Assembly (NCBI GenBank): GCA_964632945.1
Contig: CAZWCX010000006.1
Coordinates: 48,901 to 112,900 of the forward strand
Length of the DNA stretch: 64,000 bases
Origin: CAZWCX01 sp964632945
GTDB lineage: Bacteria; Planctomycetota; MHYJ01; WSZJ01; CAZWCX01
Direction: 5' to 3'
The translations under genes were made by a program, and so were the position numbers. The notes under the pieces are model-generated. The model saw only the letters and a list, made by a program, of their open reading frames with translations, did not search any database and was not told the DNA's origin. How positions within the stretch are numbered: position 1 is the stretch's first letter; every line of letters begins with the position of its first letter. Of this stretch, positions 25,069 through 34,882 are shown one piece after another.

Positions 25069-26238
25069 ATGAGACGCTCGATGACGGTACCGGTGGTCCT
25101 CGCGCTCTGGGTCGGTGTCGCCCTGGCCGAGGATCGGGGCGACCTGGCCACCCGGGCGGCCGCCATCCGCCCGACGGCTGCCGAAACGAAGTACAAACGG
25201 ATCCCCTGGGTCACGGACGTATTCCAGGGATTCGAAATGGCCAAGGTCGAAAACCGGCCGGTGTTCATCTACATCATCACGGGCGACCCGCTGGAAGACT
25301 GCTGAACGTTCGCGCGCATGTTCCGTGAGAGCGTGCTCGCCCAGGATGAAATGATCGATCGGATCGCGCGCACGATGGTGCCGGTCGCGATGGACGTCCA
25401 GACCGTCCTGAACCCCGATTCGAAGGAGTCCCTCTTCCTGAGACCGAAGATCCTGCCGGGGAAGGAAAGGGCGAAGATCAACACCGCGCAGGCCATGGGC
25501 ACCTGGATCCTGTCTCCCGGGGGCGAGGTTCTGGGTCGCCCGTTCACGGGCCTGGAAGAGATGATCCCTCGCACGGAGGAGATCGTCGATCGCGCACTCG
25601 AAGCCTTCGGGCCGGTCCCGCCGCGAAGTGTCCCCGTCGTGGAAACGCATCCGTGGCGCGGAAAAGGGGTGATGCCCGACGGCAGCGTCAGCCTTGCCGA
25701 AATCGTCCGGGAGAAGGCGCCGCGCGACCCGACCATGAAGCACCCGGTCGTCTCGAGCGTGACCCTCACCCGGGAGGAGTTTGCCGCCTTCGCGCCCCCG
25801 GAGGCGGTCGCAGGGAAGTCCTGGACGGTGCCGGACGCGGTCGCCCGGAAGCTGTGCCGCGTCACCTCTCCCATGTGCTACCAGCACGCCCCGCAGCCGG
25901 ACTGGGTCACGCAGGTCGGCCTCCAGGCGAAAGTGCGCGCGGTCGTCGACGGTGTGGCGCAGTTGGACTATCAAGGCCGGATTTCCACGCGATACACGTC
26001 CGGCGAGTTCAAGAAGATCTCCACCGGGAAGACGCCTACCCGCGCCATCATCTCGGAACAGACCCTCACGTTCACCGGCGAGGGAGCGTACGACCTCGCG
26101 ACCGGAAGGTTGCGCTCCCTGCTCCTCGTCGGCTCGGGCACGATGACGCAGAATTGGAGGTCGCCGACGCCGGCGGAGATCCAGGGCGTCATCGAGTGGG
26201 TGGACGCGGTTCCCGTCGTGGCTGGCCGGCGGGAGTGA
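25069..26238 (+). CDS. secreted thioredoxin-like selenoprotein with Cys-Sec pair
   Basis: 389 aa if TGA 25303-25305 is read as Sec79. Signal peptide at residues 1-20. Residues 45-165 look thioredoxin-like: strand VFIYIITGD, then DPLEDC-U-TFARMFRE where Cys78-Sec79 occupies the N-terminus of the first long helix (the place of the CxxC in thioredoxins), then VPVAMDVQTV and WILSPGGEVLGR. The C-terminal domain (about 250-389) has paired Cys (LCRVTSPMC) and a beta-rich segment I do not recognise. The reading frame continues cleanly for 310 codons after the TGA. It is probably a periplasmic thiol/selenol oxidoreductase. Next gene is 79 nt away and is also a selenoprotein. Confidence 0.8.
25306..25340 (+). 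promoter_or_regulatory. putative SECIS hairpin in the Cys-Sec protein gene
   Basis: Stem GCGCGCAUGUUC (25312-25323) pairs with GAGCGUGCUCGC (25329-25340) with one C-U mismatch and two G-U pairs; the loop is CGUGA (25324-25328), G in second position. The loop is 19-23 nt after the UGA, the same distance as in the msrA element. Confidence 0.6.
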
Positions 26239-26317
26239 GCCCGTCGACCCGCGGGCGGCTCTCGCCCGGCCCGGACCGACCCGCGCGCGCAAGCTGGATG
26301 GAGTGACCGGACCGGCC

Positions 26318-28321
26318 ATGCGATTCGTCTCCGGCTGCGCTTGGACGCTGGGGCTGGCCTTTCTGGCCGCCCCGGCCCCGGTGCGGGGCCAGGACCCCGC
26401 CGATCCGCCCGCGCGGTCCGACTACGGCTATTGCCTGCAGCAAGGGCGGTCGATCTACCAGAAAACGCGCAATGCCTATCGCGCCGTGGCTTGGTTTCGC
26501 CGCGCCTTGCGCGTCGATCCGGACGGGGTGGAAGCGATCCGCGGCGCCGGCATCGCCGAAGCGATCGCGGAGAATGACGAGGAGGCGCTCGTCTACCTGG
26601 CGGAGGCGGCGCGCCTCGCTCCCGGGGACCCGGTGGTCTGGTACTGGCTCGGGCGGGTGCATCGCCGGAACGGGCGCATGGAGGCTGCGCATGCCGCGCT
26701 CGAGCGCGCCGGACGGCTTCCGGCCCCGGCCGGCTTCGAGTGGGTGACCCGGGAGGCGACCGCCGCGCTCGATACCCTGCGCCGCGAGGACCCGGAGCTG
26801 GCTGGACGGGCCGCCGAACGCGAGCTCAGTCCGGGGCCGGCGACGACGCTGCTCCTCCGCTACTGGGGCGCCTCCACGCGGGACGCGAACATGCGCGACC
26901 TCGCCGACGCGCGCATGCGCCAACCCAGCAGTGCCGACGCGGGCGCGCCCCTGGAACCCCGGCTGCTGCGCCTGGCGGCGTTCGATGCGGCGGGATTCCC
27001 GGCGCGGATCACCCCCACCTGGATCGTCTCCGGCGGCCTCCGGATCGAGTCCGGACCCGCCGACACGCCCCCGCGCATCTTCGCCGGTCGGTGGCCATCC
27101 ACCCGCGAGGAGATCGTCGTTCGGGATGCGGCCGGCGGGATGGAGTCGAGCACGACGCTCGCCGTCCTCGGGCCGGCGACGGCCTTGACGGTGATCTCTT
27201 CGCAGCCCCGCCTCGGCCCGGGACAGCGGACCCACCTGGAGGCGCGCATCTCGGACGGTGCCGGCAACCTGCTCTACCACCGGCTCACGCGCTGGAGTGC
27301 GTCGAGCGCGGCCGGACCCGCCGACGATTTCCTCGTCCGCAGCGAGAGCCTGGTCGTGGCGGAAAACGACTTCGAACCGCACCGGAACGTCTTCCGGATC
27401 CCCGAGCAGAACCCGCCGCGGGAGGCCACATACTCGGTGCAGTGCCTGGAGCCCGAGACCGGCACGCTCGGGAACACGCTCGTCGTCGGATTGACCGAAC
27501 CGGCCCCCATCGCCCATGGCGGACACGGTCCGCTGCCCTGGCTCGAAGACCTCGATGCCGCCCGGGAAGTCGCGACCCGTGACCACCGCATGATCCTGGC
27601 CGATTTCAGCGCCGAGTGGTGACCCTGGTGCAAGCGGCTGTCGGCGGGTCCGCTGACCGATCGGCGTTTCGTGGAGGTCGCTTCGGACCTCGTGCTCGTC
27701 TACCTCGACAGCGACCGGCACCCGGACATGGTGAAACAGTACGGCATCGTCGACCTGCCGACGTTGATCTTTCTTACGCCGGAGGGCGGGGTGATCTGGC
27801 GCGTGGAGAACGAGTTCCGTGACCGCGCGGTGGAGCAGTTGGTGGAAGCGGTCGGGACCGCGCGCGAGCGCTGGCGGTCCATCCAGGCGAACGAGGAGCG
27901 TTGGAAGCGCCGCCTGGCCGCCGCGCCGGACGATCTCGAGGCGCATCAGAAGTTGGGGGCCTTCTACTACGGGCTCAAGCGTCCGGAGAAGGCGCTTCCG
28001 CATCTGGATCGGGTCACCGAACTGGATCCCGGGCTCCGGGCGCAGGACTCGGCGTACAGTTTTCTGTGCGCGGTCTACCTGAATCTGAACGCCGCCGGCT
28101 ATGCGACGGCGCGGGCTCAGGCCGAGGCTTTTCTGGCGGCGCGGGCGGACCATCCCGAGGCGCCGCAGATGTCCTACTATTACGGTGTCGCGCTCTACCA
28201 CACCGACGGGTTCCTACGCGCCCGAGAGGTGTGGCGGAAGATCGTGGACGACGCCGCCGGGTCGGAGTGGGCGAAAAAGGCCGAGGCGGCCCTGGACCTG
28301 CCCCCGCCCAAGACGAAGTAG
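26318..28321 (+). CDS. secreted TPR-thioredoxin selenoprotein (UxxC redox motif)
   Basis: 667 aa if TGA 27620-27622 is read as Sec435; ATG 26318 starts a signal peptide (residues 1-24). An in-frame GTG at 26303 is an alternative. Residues 30-160 contain TPR repeats (AVAWFRRALRVDPDGVEA, VYWYWLGRVHRR-type); 170-410 is beta-rich with no recognised domain. The thioredoxin domain (415-520) reads ILADFSAEW-U-PWCKRL, so Sec435-Pro-Trp-Cys438 replaces the CxxC, and DLPTLIFL supplies the cis-Pro loop. Residues 540-667 are TPRs. Probable periplasmic selenol-disulfide oxidoreductase acting on partners bound by the TPRs. Confidence 0.85.
27623..27657 (+). promoter_or_regulatory. putative SECIS hairpin with GGUC loop
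   Basis: Seventeen nt after the UGA, GUCGGCG (27640-27646) and CGCUGAC (27651-27657) form a 7-bp stem with one G-U pair around the loop GGUC (27647-27650). That apical loop is identical to the E. coli fdhF SECIS loop. Loop distance from the UGA is 25-28 nt, in the accepted range. Confidence 0.7.
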
Positions 28322-28336
28322 AGTGCGCCGCTCGGG

Positions 28337-30316
28337 TCATTCCTCCACGCGGGCCCGTTCGATCCGATCTCCGCGCTCGATCCGGTCGACGACCTCGAAT
28401 CCCTCGACCACCCGCCCGAAGACGGTGTAGAGCCCGTCCAGGTGGGGGGTGGGGATGTGGGTCACGAAGATCTGGCAGCCCCCGGTGTCGAACCCGGCCG
28501 AGCGGGGCATGCCCAGGGCGCCGCGTTCGTACCGTCGCTCGTTGATCTCGGCCCGCAGCGCCCAGCCGGCGTCTCCCCAGCCGGTGCGCTGTGGATCCCC
28601 GCCCTGGATGACGAAGTTGGACACGACGCGGTGGAAGTCGAGGCCGTCGTAGGTGCCCGCGCGGATCAGTCCGACGAAGTTGGCCGTGTGGACGGGAGCA
28701 TCCTGGGCGAAGCACTCGAGGACGATGCGGCCGCGCGGGGTCTCGAGGACGACGCGCGGGTTCTTGGGGAAGCGGAGCGTCTGGTGCGGCGAATGGGTGA
28801 GCGGGGGGCGCGGGCCTTCCGCCGGGGCGTCCTGCCGGCGCGATTTGAGGGCGGCGATCGCCTTGGCGCGCACGGCGGGGGCCGGGTCGGCGGAGGCGAT
28901 GCGCCGCAGGAATTCGACGGCGCCGTCCGCCTTCGACTCCTTGACCCCGTCGGCGATCGACTCGCGGACCTCGTTCCAGCGGTGGTCGAGGCAGGCGTCG
29001 TAGGTCCGGACGAGCAGATCCCAGGCCTCCGGCTCGGCGCGCCGGGTGAGGACGTCGACGGCGGTGCCGCGTTCGGCGAGGCCATCGGCGGCGAGGGCGG
29101 AGCGAATCAGTGCGAACGCGCGCGGGTCGGGGATGCCTCCCGCGGCCTCGATCGCGGCGGCGCGGACGCGCTCGTCGACGTCGGCGCGGGCGGATTCGAG
29201 GAGGGGCAGCGCGTCGGCGCCGAGGGCCGCGGCGGCGGCGACGGCCGCCTCGCGCAGGACCCAGTGCGAATCGCGCAGCGCCGCGGTCATCCGGTCGCGC
29301 GCGGCGTTGGGGTCGGCCTTGGCGCGTGCCGCCAGGACCGCCGCCCGCACCACCGGCGACGGGTCCAGGTCGAGGGCGTCGAGCAGGTCCGGGCGGCCGG
29401 CGGCGGCCGCCGCGGCGCGGACGGCCCACGAGGGGTCCTGCGCCGCGGCTGCGGGCACCAGATCGACCCGGCCGAGCGTGACCAGGGCGCTCACCGCCTC
29501 CAGGCGCACGGCGTGCTCGGCATCGTGGGCGGCCGCGGCGATCGCCGGGGCCGTGCTCGCGGCCTTGACTACCGTCAGGCCGCGGATCGCGAACAGACGC
29601 GCCCACGGATGCGGGTCGGTGATGCGGGCCGCCAGGGTCCCGATCGCGCGATAGTCCGGAACGCGGGCGAAGGCGTAGATGGCCCGCCAGCGCACCTCGG
29701 GATCCGCATCGGCGGTGAGGGCAAGCAGTGCGTCGAGCGCCCGTCCGGGGAGCGCGGGGAGGTCCCCGGTCCGTCCTTGCATGCGCAAGGCCTGGCGCCA
29801 GCGGAAACACGCGAGCGCGGCTTCCGCGCGTACGGACGGGGCGGGATCGTCGAGCGCGGGCGTCGCCAGGGCCGGCGCGTCGGGACCGGCGACCTTGCCG
29901 AGCGCTTCTGCGGCGGTCGCGCGCAGCAGGGCGGACGGGTCGCGCAACAGCGGCCGCAAGCGGAGCGCGATTTCGGCCTCCCGGCCGCACGGAGCCGGGA
30001 GGAAACCGAATTGCCCCAGCGACCATGCGGCCTGCCGGCGCACCCCCGGATCGGCGTCGTCGAGCAGGACGAGCAGCGGATCGACGAGGGCCGGGTCGAG
30101 GATGCGTCCGAACGCGAGGGCCGCGCGGGCCCGGACGGTGGGGTCGGGGTCGGTGGCGGCGGTCTGCAGACCGGGGGCCGAAGGGTCGCGCGCGTCCTCG
30201 AGGGCCTCCAGCGCGGCGCGGGCGTGTACCGGCGTGCCTGCAACCTCCACCGGATCGGCGGCGGCCGGCCGCGCGGAGAGGGCGAGCGCGAGGAGCGACA
30301 CGATCAGCAGGCGCAT
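28337..30316 (-). CDS. HEAT-repeat protein fused to a cyclophilin prolyl isomerase
   Basis: 659 aa from ATG 30314-30316 (GGAGG upstream), with a signal peptide (residues 1-21). Residues about 30-490 are HEAT repeats of roughly 30 residues (DPDPTVRARAALAFGRI, DADPGVRRQAAWSLG and others). Residues 515-655 are a cyclophilin: PRVVLETPRGRIVLECF, FHRVVSNFVIQGGDP with the catalytic-Arg context, ALGMPRSAGFDTGGCQIFVTH, and LDGLYTVFGRV. The repeat scaffold probably presents clients to the isomerase. The fusion is unusual. The 3' end is convergent with the selenoprotein gene. Confidence 0.85.
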   Translation of the reverse strand: MRLLIVSLLALALSARPAAADPVEVAGTPVHARAALEALEDARDPSAPGLQTAATDPDPTVRARAALAFGRILDPALVDPLLVLLDDADPGVRRQAAWSLGQFGFLPAPCGREAEIALRLRPLLRDPSALLRATAAEALGKVAGPDAPALATPALDDPAPSVRAEAALACFRWRQALRMQGRTGDLPALPGRALDALLALTADADPEVRWRAIYAFARVPDYRAIGTLAARITDPHPWARLFAIRGLTVVKAASTAPAIAAAAHDAEHAVRLEAVSALVTLGRVDLVPAAAAQDPSWAVRAAAAAAGRPDLLDALDLDPSPVVRAAVLAARAKADPNAARDRMTAALRDSHWVLREAAVAAAAALGADALPLLESARADVDERVRAAAIEAAGGIPDPRAFALIRSALAADGLAERGTAVDVLTRRAEPEAWDLLVRTYDACLDHRWNEVRESIADGVKESKADGAVEFLRRIASADPAPAVRAKAIAALKSRRQDAPAEGPRPPLTHSPHQTLRFPKNPRVVLETPRGRIVLECFAQDAPVHTANFVGLIRAGTYDGLDFHRVVSNFVIQGGDPQRTGWGDAGWALRAEINERRYERGALGMPRSAGFDTGGCQIFVTHIPTPHLDGLYTVFGRVVEGFEVVDRIERGDRIERARVEE

Positions 30317-30411
30317 GGCGGACCTCCAGGTTGGGGCAGGAGATCGAATCCCCGGACCCCGGACGGGGCGGACCGGACGAGCGCCCATCCTGCCGCAATC
30401 GACGCGAAGGC

Positions 30412-33400
30412 TCAATCCTTTCCCGTCAGATCGTGCCAGCGCGGGTCGCCGCGCAACGGCGCCAGATCCTGGTCGCCCAGCATCATCGCCAGGTCGCGGA
30501 AGCCGGCGTCGAGCGCGCGCTGCAGGTGGGCAAAGGCCCGGTCGCGCCATGCGGCCGCCTCGGTGGGGGAGGGCGGCGCTGCGGGGACGTCGGGACCGGT
30601 CCGGCCCTCGGAGCGCAGGGAGTAGATGCAGGCGAGGTTGTAGAGCGCCGGCGTGAGCAGGGGACGAATCGCGTCGTCTCCCGCCGCCTGCTCGCCGACG
30701 GACGCGACCAACGGTTCGTAGATCGCCCGGGCGGACTCGTAGGCGCCTTCGCGCATGTGCTCGACGGCGCGCAGGGCGCGGTCGGTCCACCCGGCGGGCA
30801 GGCCCAGTCGATCCTCGGCCAGCCGCGCGCGCACTCTCACGAGGCTCGACTCGATGGCCGGCGAGATTCCGCCGTTTCCGCGCATCGCGATCTCGTATTC
30901 GCGCGCCGCCTCGGCGACGCGACCGAGCCGCTCGAGTACCCAGGCGCGCGCCAGGCGGACCTCGAGCGCGTCGGGACGGGCGGCCAGCACGACGGCGAAG
31001 TCCTCCGCCGCCCGGACGAACGATCCCACCGGATCGGCGCCCAGCGCGGACTCCGCCTCGGCGAGATCGCGGAACGCCTCCCCCCGCACGCGGTGCGCCT
31101 CCCGGTAGTCCGGATCGCGGGCCAGCGCCTCGGTGAAATCGGCGACGGCCATCTCCAGGCGCGGGCGGGGGTCGACCCCCTGCTGCACTTCGGAATAGGC
31201 GACGCTGGCATGGACGCAGCCGCGGTTGAACCACGCGGGGGCATAAGCCGGATCCTGTTGGAGCGCGGCGCCGGCGTCGGCGACCGCCTTCGCGAAGGCG
31301 TCGGCGGGATCCTGGCCGCGGCCGGCGCGCAGTCGCCCCAGGCGGAGATGCGCGGTGCACCGGTTGGCGATCGCGGTGGCATCGCCGGGGGTTCTCTCCA
31401 GCGCCAGTCCGAAGTCGGCGATGGCCGCCGCCAGCAGGGGCTCGGGGTCGAGACCGTAGGTCTCCAGGGACAATGCTTCGAGGAGCCGGGCGCAGCCGCG
31501 CGCGTTGCACGCCTGCGCGTAGCCGGGATCGAATTCGAGCGCGCGGTCGGCGTCCTCGGCGGCCTGGCGGAAGGCATCGCGCGGATCCTCCCCGCGCGCG
31601 GAGCCGGCTTCGCCGAGCTTCATGTGCGCGACCGCGCGGTAGAACCAGGCTTCGGGGTAGGTCCTGCGCCGGCGCAGCGCGCCGTCGAGCCGCTCGATCG
31701 CGCGCGCCAGGTCCTCCCGCGGGTCCACCCCGCGCGCCATCCGCTCGACGCCGGCGGCCAGATGCAGGACGCCGGCGAAGAACCAGGCCTCCGCCCGATC
31801 CGGGTGCGCGCGCAACACTTCCTCCACGTCTGCAAGGCCGGCCCCGAACAGGCGCAGAAGGTAGCGCGCGCGGGCCCGGGCGAAACGGAAGTCGGGTTGG
31901 AACGCGCGCAGGGCGGCGGATTCCAGGGCCGCGGTCAGCCGCCGTTCGGCCTCCTCGGGTCGGCCCGCCTGCATCGCGGCCATCGCCTCCACGGCGAGGC
32001 GGAAGTCGCGCGCCAGGCCTTCTCCCCAGACCGGGGCGGCGGCGGCGCGCGCCACGCGCTCCTCCAACCGCAGCCGTCGCTGCGCCTGCTCCGCGCTCTC
32101 GGGGGCGGGCGGGGAAAACTGCAGTCCCTGGGCGCCGATGTTCACGCTCGGCACGGGCTGTTCCGCGACGTACGCGCCGAATTCGGCCGCCGCCTCGAGC
32201 AGCGGTCCGTAGGGAAGGTCCTCATCCTGCGCCGTCGCCTGCCGCATCCAGGCGAAACCCTCCTCTTCGTGCCCGGCCAAGCGGCGCGCCCATCCCGCCA
32301 GCGCGAGCGCCGCGGCGCGGGAGACGTCGTCCGCCGGCGTGGCGCGCAAGAACGCCTCCACCGGGGGCCATGATTCCGCCGCGCGGGCGCGCTTCTCCTC
32401 GCCGTTGCGGGTCGAATCATGGTGCGCGGCATCGAGTCGGGCCAGCGTGTCGTTCAACTCCTGCCAGCGCGCCAGAACCCGCTGGACCCGACCCGCCTTG
32501 TCGAGCGCGCGTCTGGCGTCCGCGGCGGCGACTTCCGCCCGGCGGCGCTCCTCGGCCTCTCGCCTGCGCTCTTCGGAGGCGATCCGGGCGTATCCCAAGG
32601 CGCCGGCGATGCAGAGCGCGGCGAGGACCGTCGTCGCCGCGGCGACGCGGTGGCGCCGCGCCCGCCGCAGGAGGATCTCGATCGCCGAGACCGGACGCGC
32701 CGCGATCGCCTCCCCGTCCAGATAGCGCCGAAGATCGTCCGCCAGGGCGCGCGCGTCGGCATAGCGCCGGGCGGGATCCTTTTCGAGCGATTTCAGGCAG
32801 ATCGTCTCCAGATCGGTGGGAATCCGGGCGTCGATCCGACGGGGCGGATCCGGGTCTCGAAACAAGGTTCGATGCATCACCTCGGCCACCGTGGAGCCTT
32901 CAAAGGGGGGGCGGCCCGTGAGCGCGCGATAGAGGATCGCCCCGAGCGCCCAGACGTCGCTGGGCGGACCGACCGCAGCCGGATCCGCCTCCATCTGCTC
33001 CGGAGACATGTAGCGGGGCGTTCCCACCGCCTGCCCCGTCGAGGTGAGCCGCGTCGCCTCGTCCAGGCTGCAGGCGAGGCCGAAGTCCATCACGTGGACC
33101 CGGCCGTCGTGGTCGAGAAAGAGGTTCGCGGGTTTGAGGTCGCGATGGATCACCCGCCGCTCGTGGGCATACGCGACCGCCTCGGCCGCCGCGGTCACGA
33201 CGCGGGCCCGTTCCCGCACCCCCGCGGGCTCGCCGGCCTCGAGCGCCTGCTCGAACGTGCGTCCGCGCAGGCAGGCCATGGCCAGGTACGGAACCCCGTC
33301 GACCACGCCCACGTCGTGGATCGGGACGATCCCCGGGTGGTCGAGCGCGGCGGCGGTGCGCGCCTCTCGCAGGAGCCGCTCCATCGCCACCGGCGAGGGC

Positions 33401-33597
33401 GGTCCGGAAAGCAGGAGGGTCTTGAGCGCGACCTCGCGCTGCAGGGGGACGTCGAGCGCGCGGTAGACCACGCCCATGCCGCCGCGACCGAGTTCCTCGA
33501 GCAGGCGATAACGGCCCAGTTCGCTCCGCGCGGCCGGGGCGCCGCGCGGGGTCGGCTCGTCCGCCTCCGTCCGCTGGGGATCGGGCGGTTCGGCCAT
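30412..33597 (-). CDS. transmembrane Ser/Thr protein kinase with TPR tail
   Basis: 1,061 aa. The kinase domain covers residues about 28-295: G-loop GRGGMG, Lys59 in VALKT, HRDLKPAN 151-158, DFG 171-173, TPRYMSPEQM. A transmembrane helix lies near 310-335. The remaining residues are TPR-type repeats, several again built on GxDP turns (GEDPRDAFRQAAED, GQDPADAFAKAVAD). The end (LRGDPRWHDL) resembles the first kinase. ATG 33595-33597 is 3 nt after the stop of the first EAL-HDOD gene, so the two are translated together. Overall architecture is parallel to the 12.3-kb kinase but they are not close duplicates. Confidence 0.9.
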   Translation of the reverse strand: MAEPPDPQRTEADEPTPRGAPAARSELGRYRLLEELGRGGMGVVYRALDVPLQREVALKTLLLSGPPSPVAMERLLREARTAAALDHPGIVPIHDVGVVDGVPYLAMACLRGRTFEQALEAGEPAGVRERARVVTAAAEAVAYAHERRVIHRDLKPANLFLDHDGRVHVMDFGLACSLDEATRLTSTGQAVGTPRYMSPEQMEADPAAVGPPSDVWALGAILYRALTGRPPFEGSTVAEVMHRTLFRDPDPPRRIDARIPTDLETICLKSLEKDPARRYADARALADDLRRYLDGEAIAARPVSAIEILLRRARRHRVAAATTVLAALCIAGALGYARIASEERRREAEERRRAEVAAADARRALDKAGRVQRVLARWQELNDTLARLDAAHHDSTRNGEEKRARAAESWPPVEAFLRATPADDVSRAAALALAGWARRLAGHEEEGFAWMRQATAQDEDLPYGPLLEAAAEFGAYVAEQPVPSVNIGAQGLQFSPPAPESAEQAQRRLRLEERVARAAAAPVWGEGLARDFRLAVEAMAAMQAGRPEEAERRLTAALESAALRAFQPDFRFARARARYLLRLFGAGLADVEEVLRAHPDRAEAWFFAGVLHLAAGVERMARGVDPREDLARAIERLDGALRRRRTYPEAWFYRAVAHMKLGEAGSARGEDPRDAFRQAAEDADRALEFDPGYAQACNARGCARLLEALSLETYGLDPEPLLAAAIADFGLALERTPGDATAIANRCTAHLRLGRLRAGRGQDPADAFAKAVADAGAALQQDPAYAPAWFNRGCVHASVAYSEVQQGVDPRPRLEMAVADFTEALARDPDYREAHRVRGEAFRDLAEAESALGADPVGSFVRAAEDFAVVLAARPDALEVRLARAWVLERLGRVAEAAREYEIAMRGNGGISPAIESSLVRVRARLAEDRLGLPAGWTDRALRAVEHMREGAYESARAIYEPLVASVGEQAAGDDAIRPLLTPALYNLACIYSLRSEGRTGPDVPAAPPSPTEAAAWRDRAFAHLQRALDAGFRDLAMMLGDQDLAPLRGDPRWHDLTGKD

Positions 33598-33600
33598 GGC

Positions 33601-34803
33601 TCAACCCTTGAGCTGCTCGTTCACGTCGGCGGCCCACGTGACCGCCTGAATGTAGGCGTCGCGGATCTGGCCGGGGGTCAGGGTGCGGTAGCGCATCGCC
33701 TCCCATTGCGCCGTCTCGTGCGCCGTCGCGCAGGCAATCGCCGCGCCGAGGTCCCCCTCCCCGGTCAACAACGCGGCGCGCAAGCTCTCGCTCAAGGGCA
33801 GGTCGGCAATGACTTCTTCGAGCGGGGATCCCAGCAGATCCCCCAGGGTGGACAGCAGACCGGCCATGAAATGGGTGTCTGCGCCGTGCTGCCGCGACCG
33901 CTCGGCGAGGAGTTCGCACGTGCGCGCCCGGACCAGCGCCGCGGTGAATCCCTCGCGGGGGATCTTGCCGAGACCGGCCAGGGCGATCAGGCTGGCCCAG
34001 CGGCGCACCGTGCGCAGGCCGAGCAGCACGAGGGCGTCCTTGACCGATTCCACCTTGCGCGGGAGCGAGTAAAAGGCGGAGTTGATGATCCGGAGCAGCT
34101 TGTGGGTCAGGCCCACGTCCCCCTGCACGACCTTGGCCAGATCGTTGAAGGGGACATCCGGGTCCTGCAGGCGGGAAACCAGCGCCAGGAGCGTGTTTTG
34201 CGTCGGCGAAAGCGCGCGATTGCTCATCACCCGAGGACGGCAGAAGAAGTACCCCTGGAAGAGCGAAATCCCCAGCTTGAGGCAGAGGTCGACTTCCTCC
34301 TGCGTCTCCACCTTTTCCGCGATCAGGCGCGGCCGACGTCCCTTGAGCCGCGCTGTGTACTCGTTCAGGCGCGCGGCATTGAGTTGGCGCAGGTCCAACT
34401 TCACGTAATCGCAGAGCTCGATCACCGGCTCCAGATCGTCCCGCCAGAGGAAGTCATCGAGAGCGAAGCGATATCCGCCGGCCGTCAGACGCTTCACCGC
34501 GGCAAACAGCGGTCCGTCGATGCGGATGTGCTCGAGCAACTCGAGCACCACCCGATCGGGCGGCAGCAGTTGGATGGTCTCGGACAGGATGAGGGCCCGG
34601 GTCATGTTGACGAAGGCGGGCACGCTTCCGACGACGTTTTCGAGGCCCATCTCCACCAGGCTGGTCATCATGACGCGGGCGGTGGCGGCATCCCCGTCGG
34701 CGGCCGCCATGGCGTCCGGCGCGGGCCGATAGAGCAGCTCGTAGGCGTGCAGATCCTGGTTGGCGTCCAGGATCGGCTGGCGGGCAACCATCATGTCGGG
34801 CAT
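33601..34803 (-). CDS. EAL-HDOD signalling protein (YuxH family)
   Basis: 400 aa. Residues 1-195 form a degenerate EAL domain (opening MVARQPILDANQDLHAYELLYRP; the catalytic metal ligands of a c-di-GMP phosphodiesterase are not retained, ALDD being the nearest segment). Residues 200-395 form an HDOD domain (FNDLAKVVQGDVGLTHKLLRIINSAFY). YuxH-type proteins in other bacteria bind signalling partners or regulate motility and second messengers. Located 3 nt upstream of the kinase-TPR gene and next to a paralogue. Confidence 0.85.
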   Translation of the reverse strand: MPDMMVARQPILDANQDLHAYELLYRPAPDAMAAADGDAATARVMMTSLVEMGLENVVGSVPAFVNMTRALILSETIQLLPPDRVVLELLEHIRIDGPLFAAVKRLTAGGYRFALDDFLWRDDLEPVIELCDYVKLDLRQLNAARLNEYTARLKGRRPRLIAEKVETQEEVDLCLKLGISLFQGYFFCRPRVMSNRALSPTQNTLLALVSRLQDPDVPFNDLAKVVQGDVGLTHKLLRIINSAFYSLPRKVESVKDALVLLGLRTVRRWASLIALAGLGKIPREGFTAALVRARTCELLAERSRQHGADTHFMAGLLSTLGDLLGSPLEEVIADLPLSESLRAALLTGEGDLGAAIACATAHETAQWEAMRYRTLTPGQIRDAYIQAVTWAADVNEQLKG

Positions 34804-34882
34804 GGCGTTTTCCTCGTTCCGGAATCAGGAACCGAGTTCGCGGCGACCGGCGGGAGTCAAGCCGGGAGGTCGTAGGTACGCG

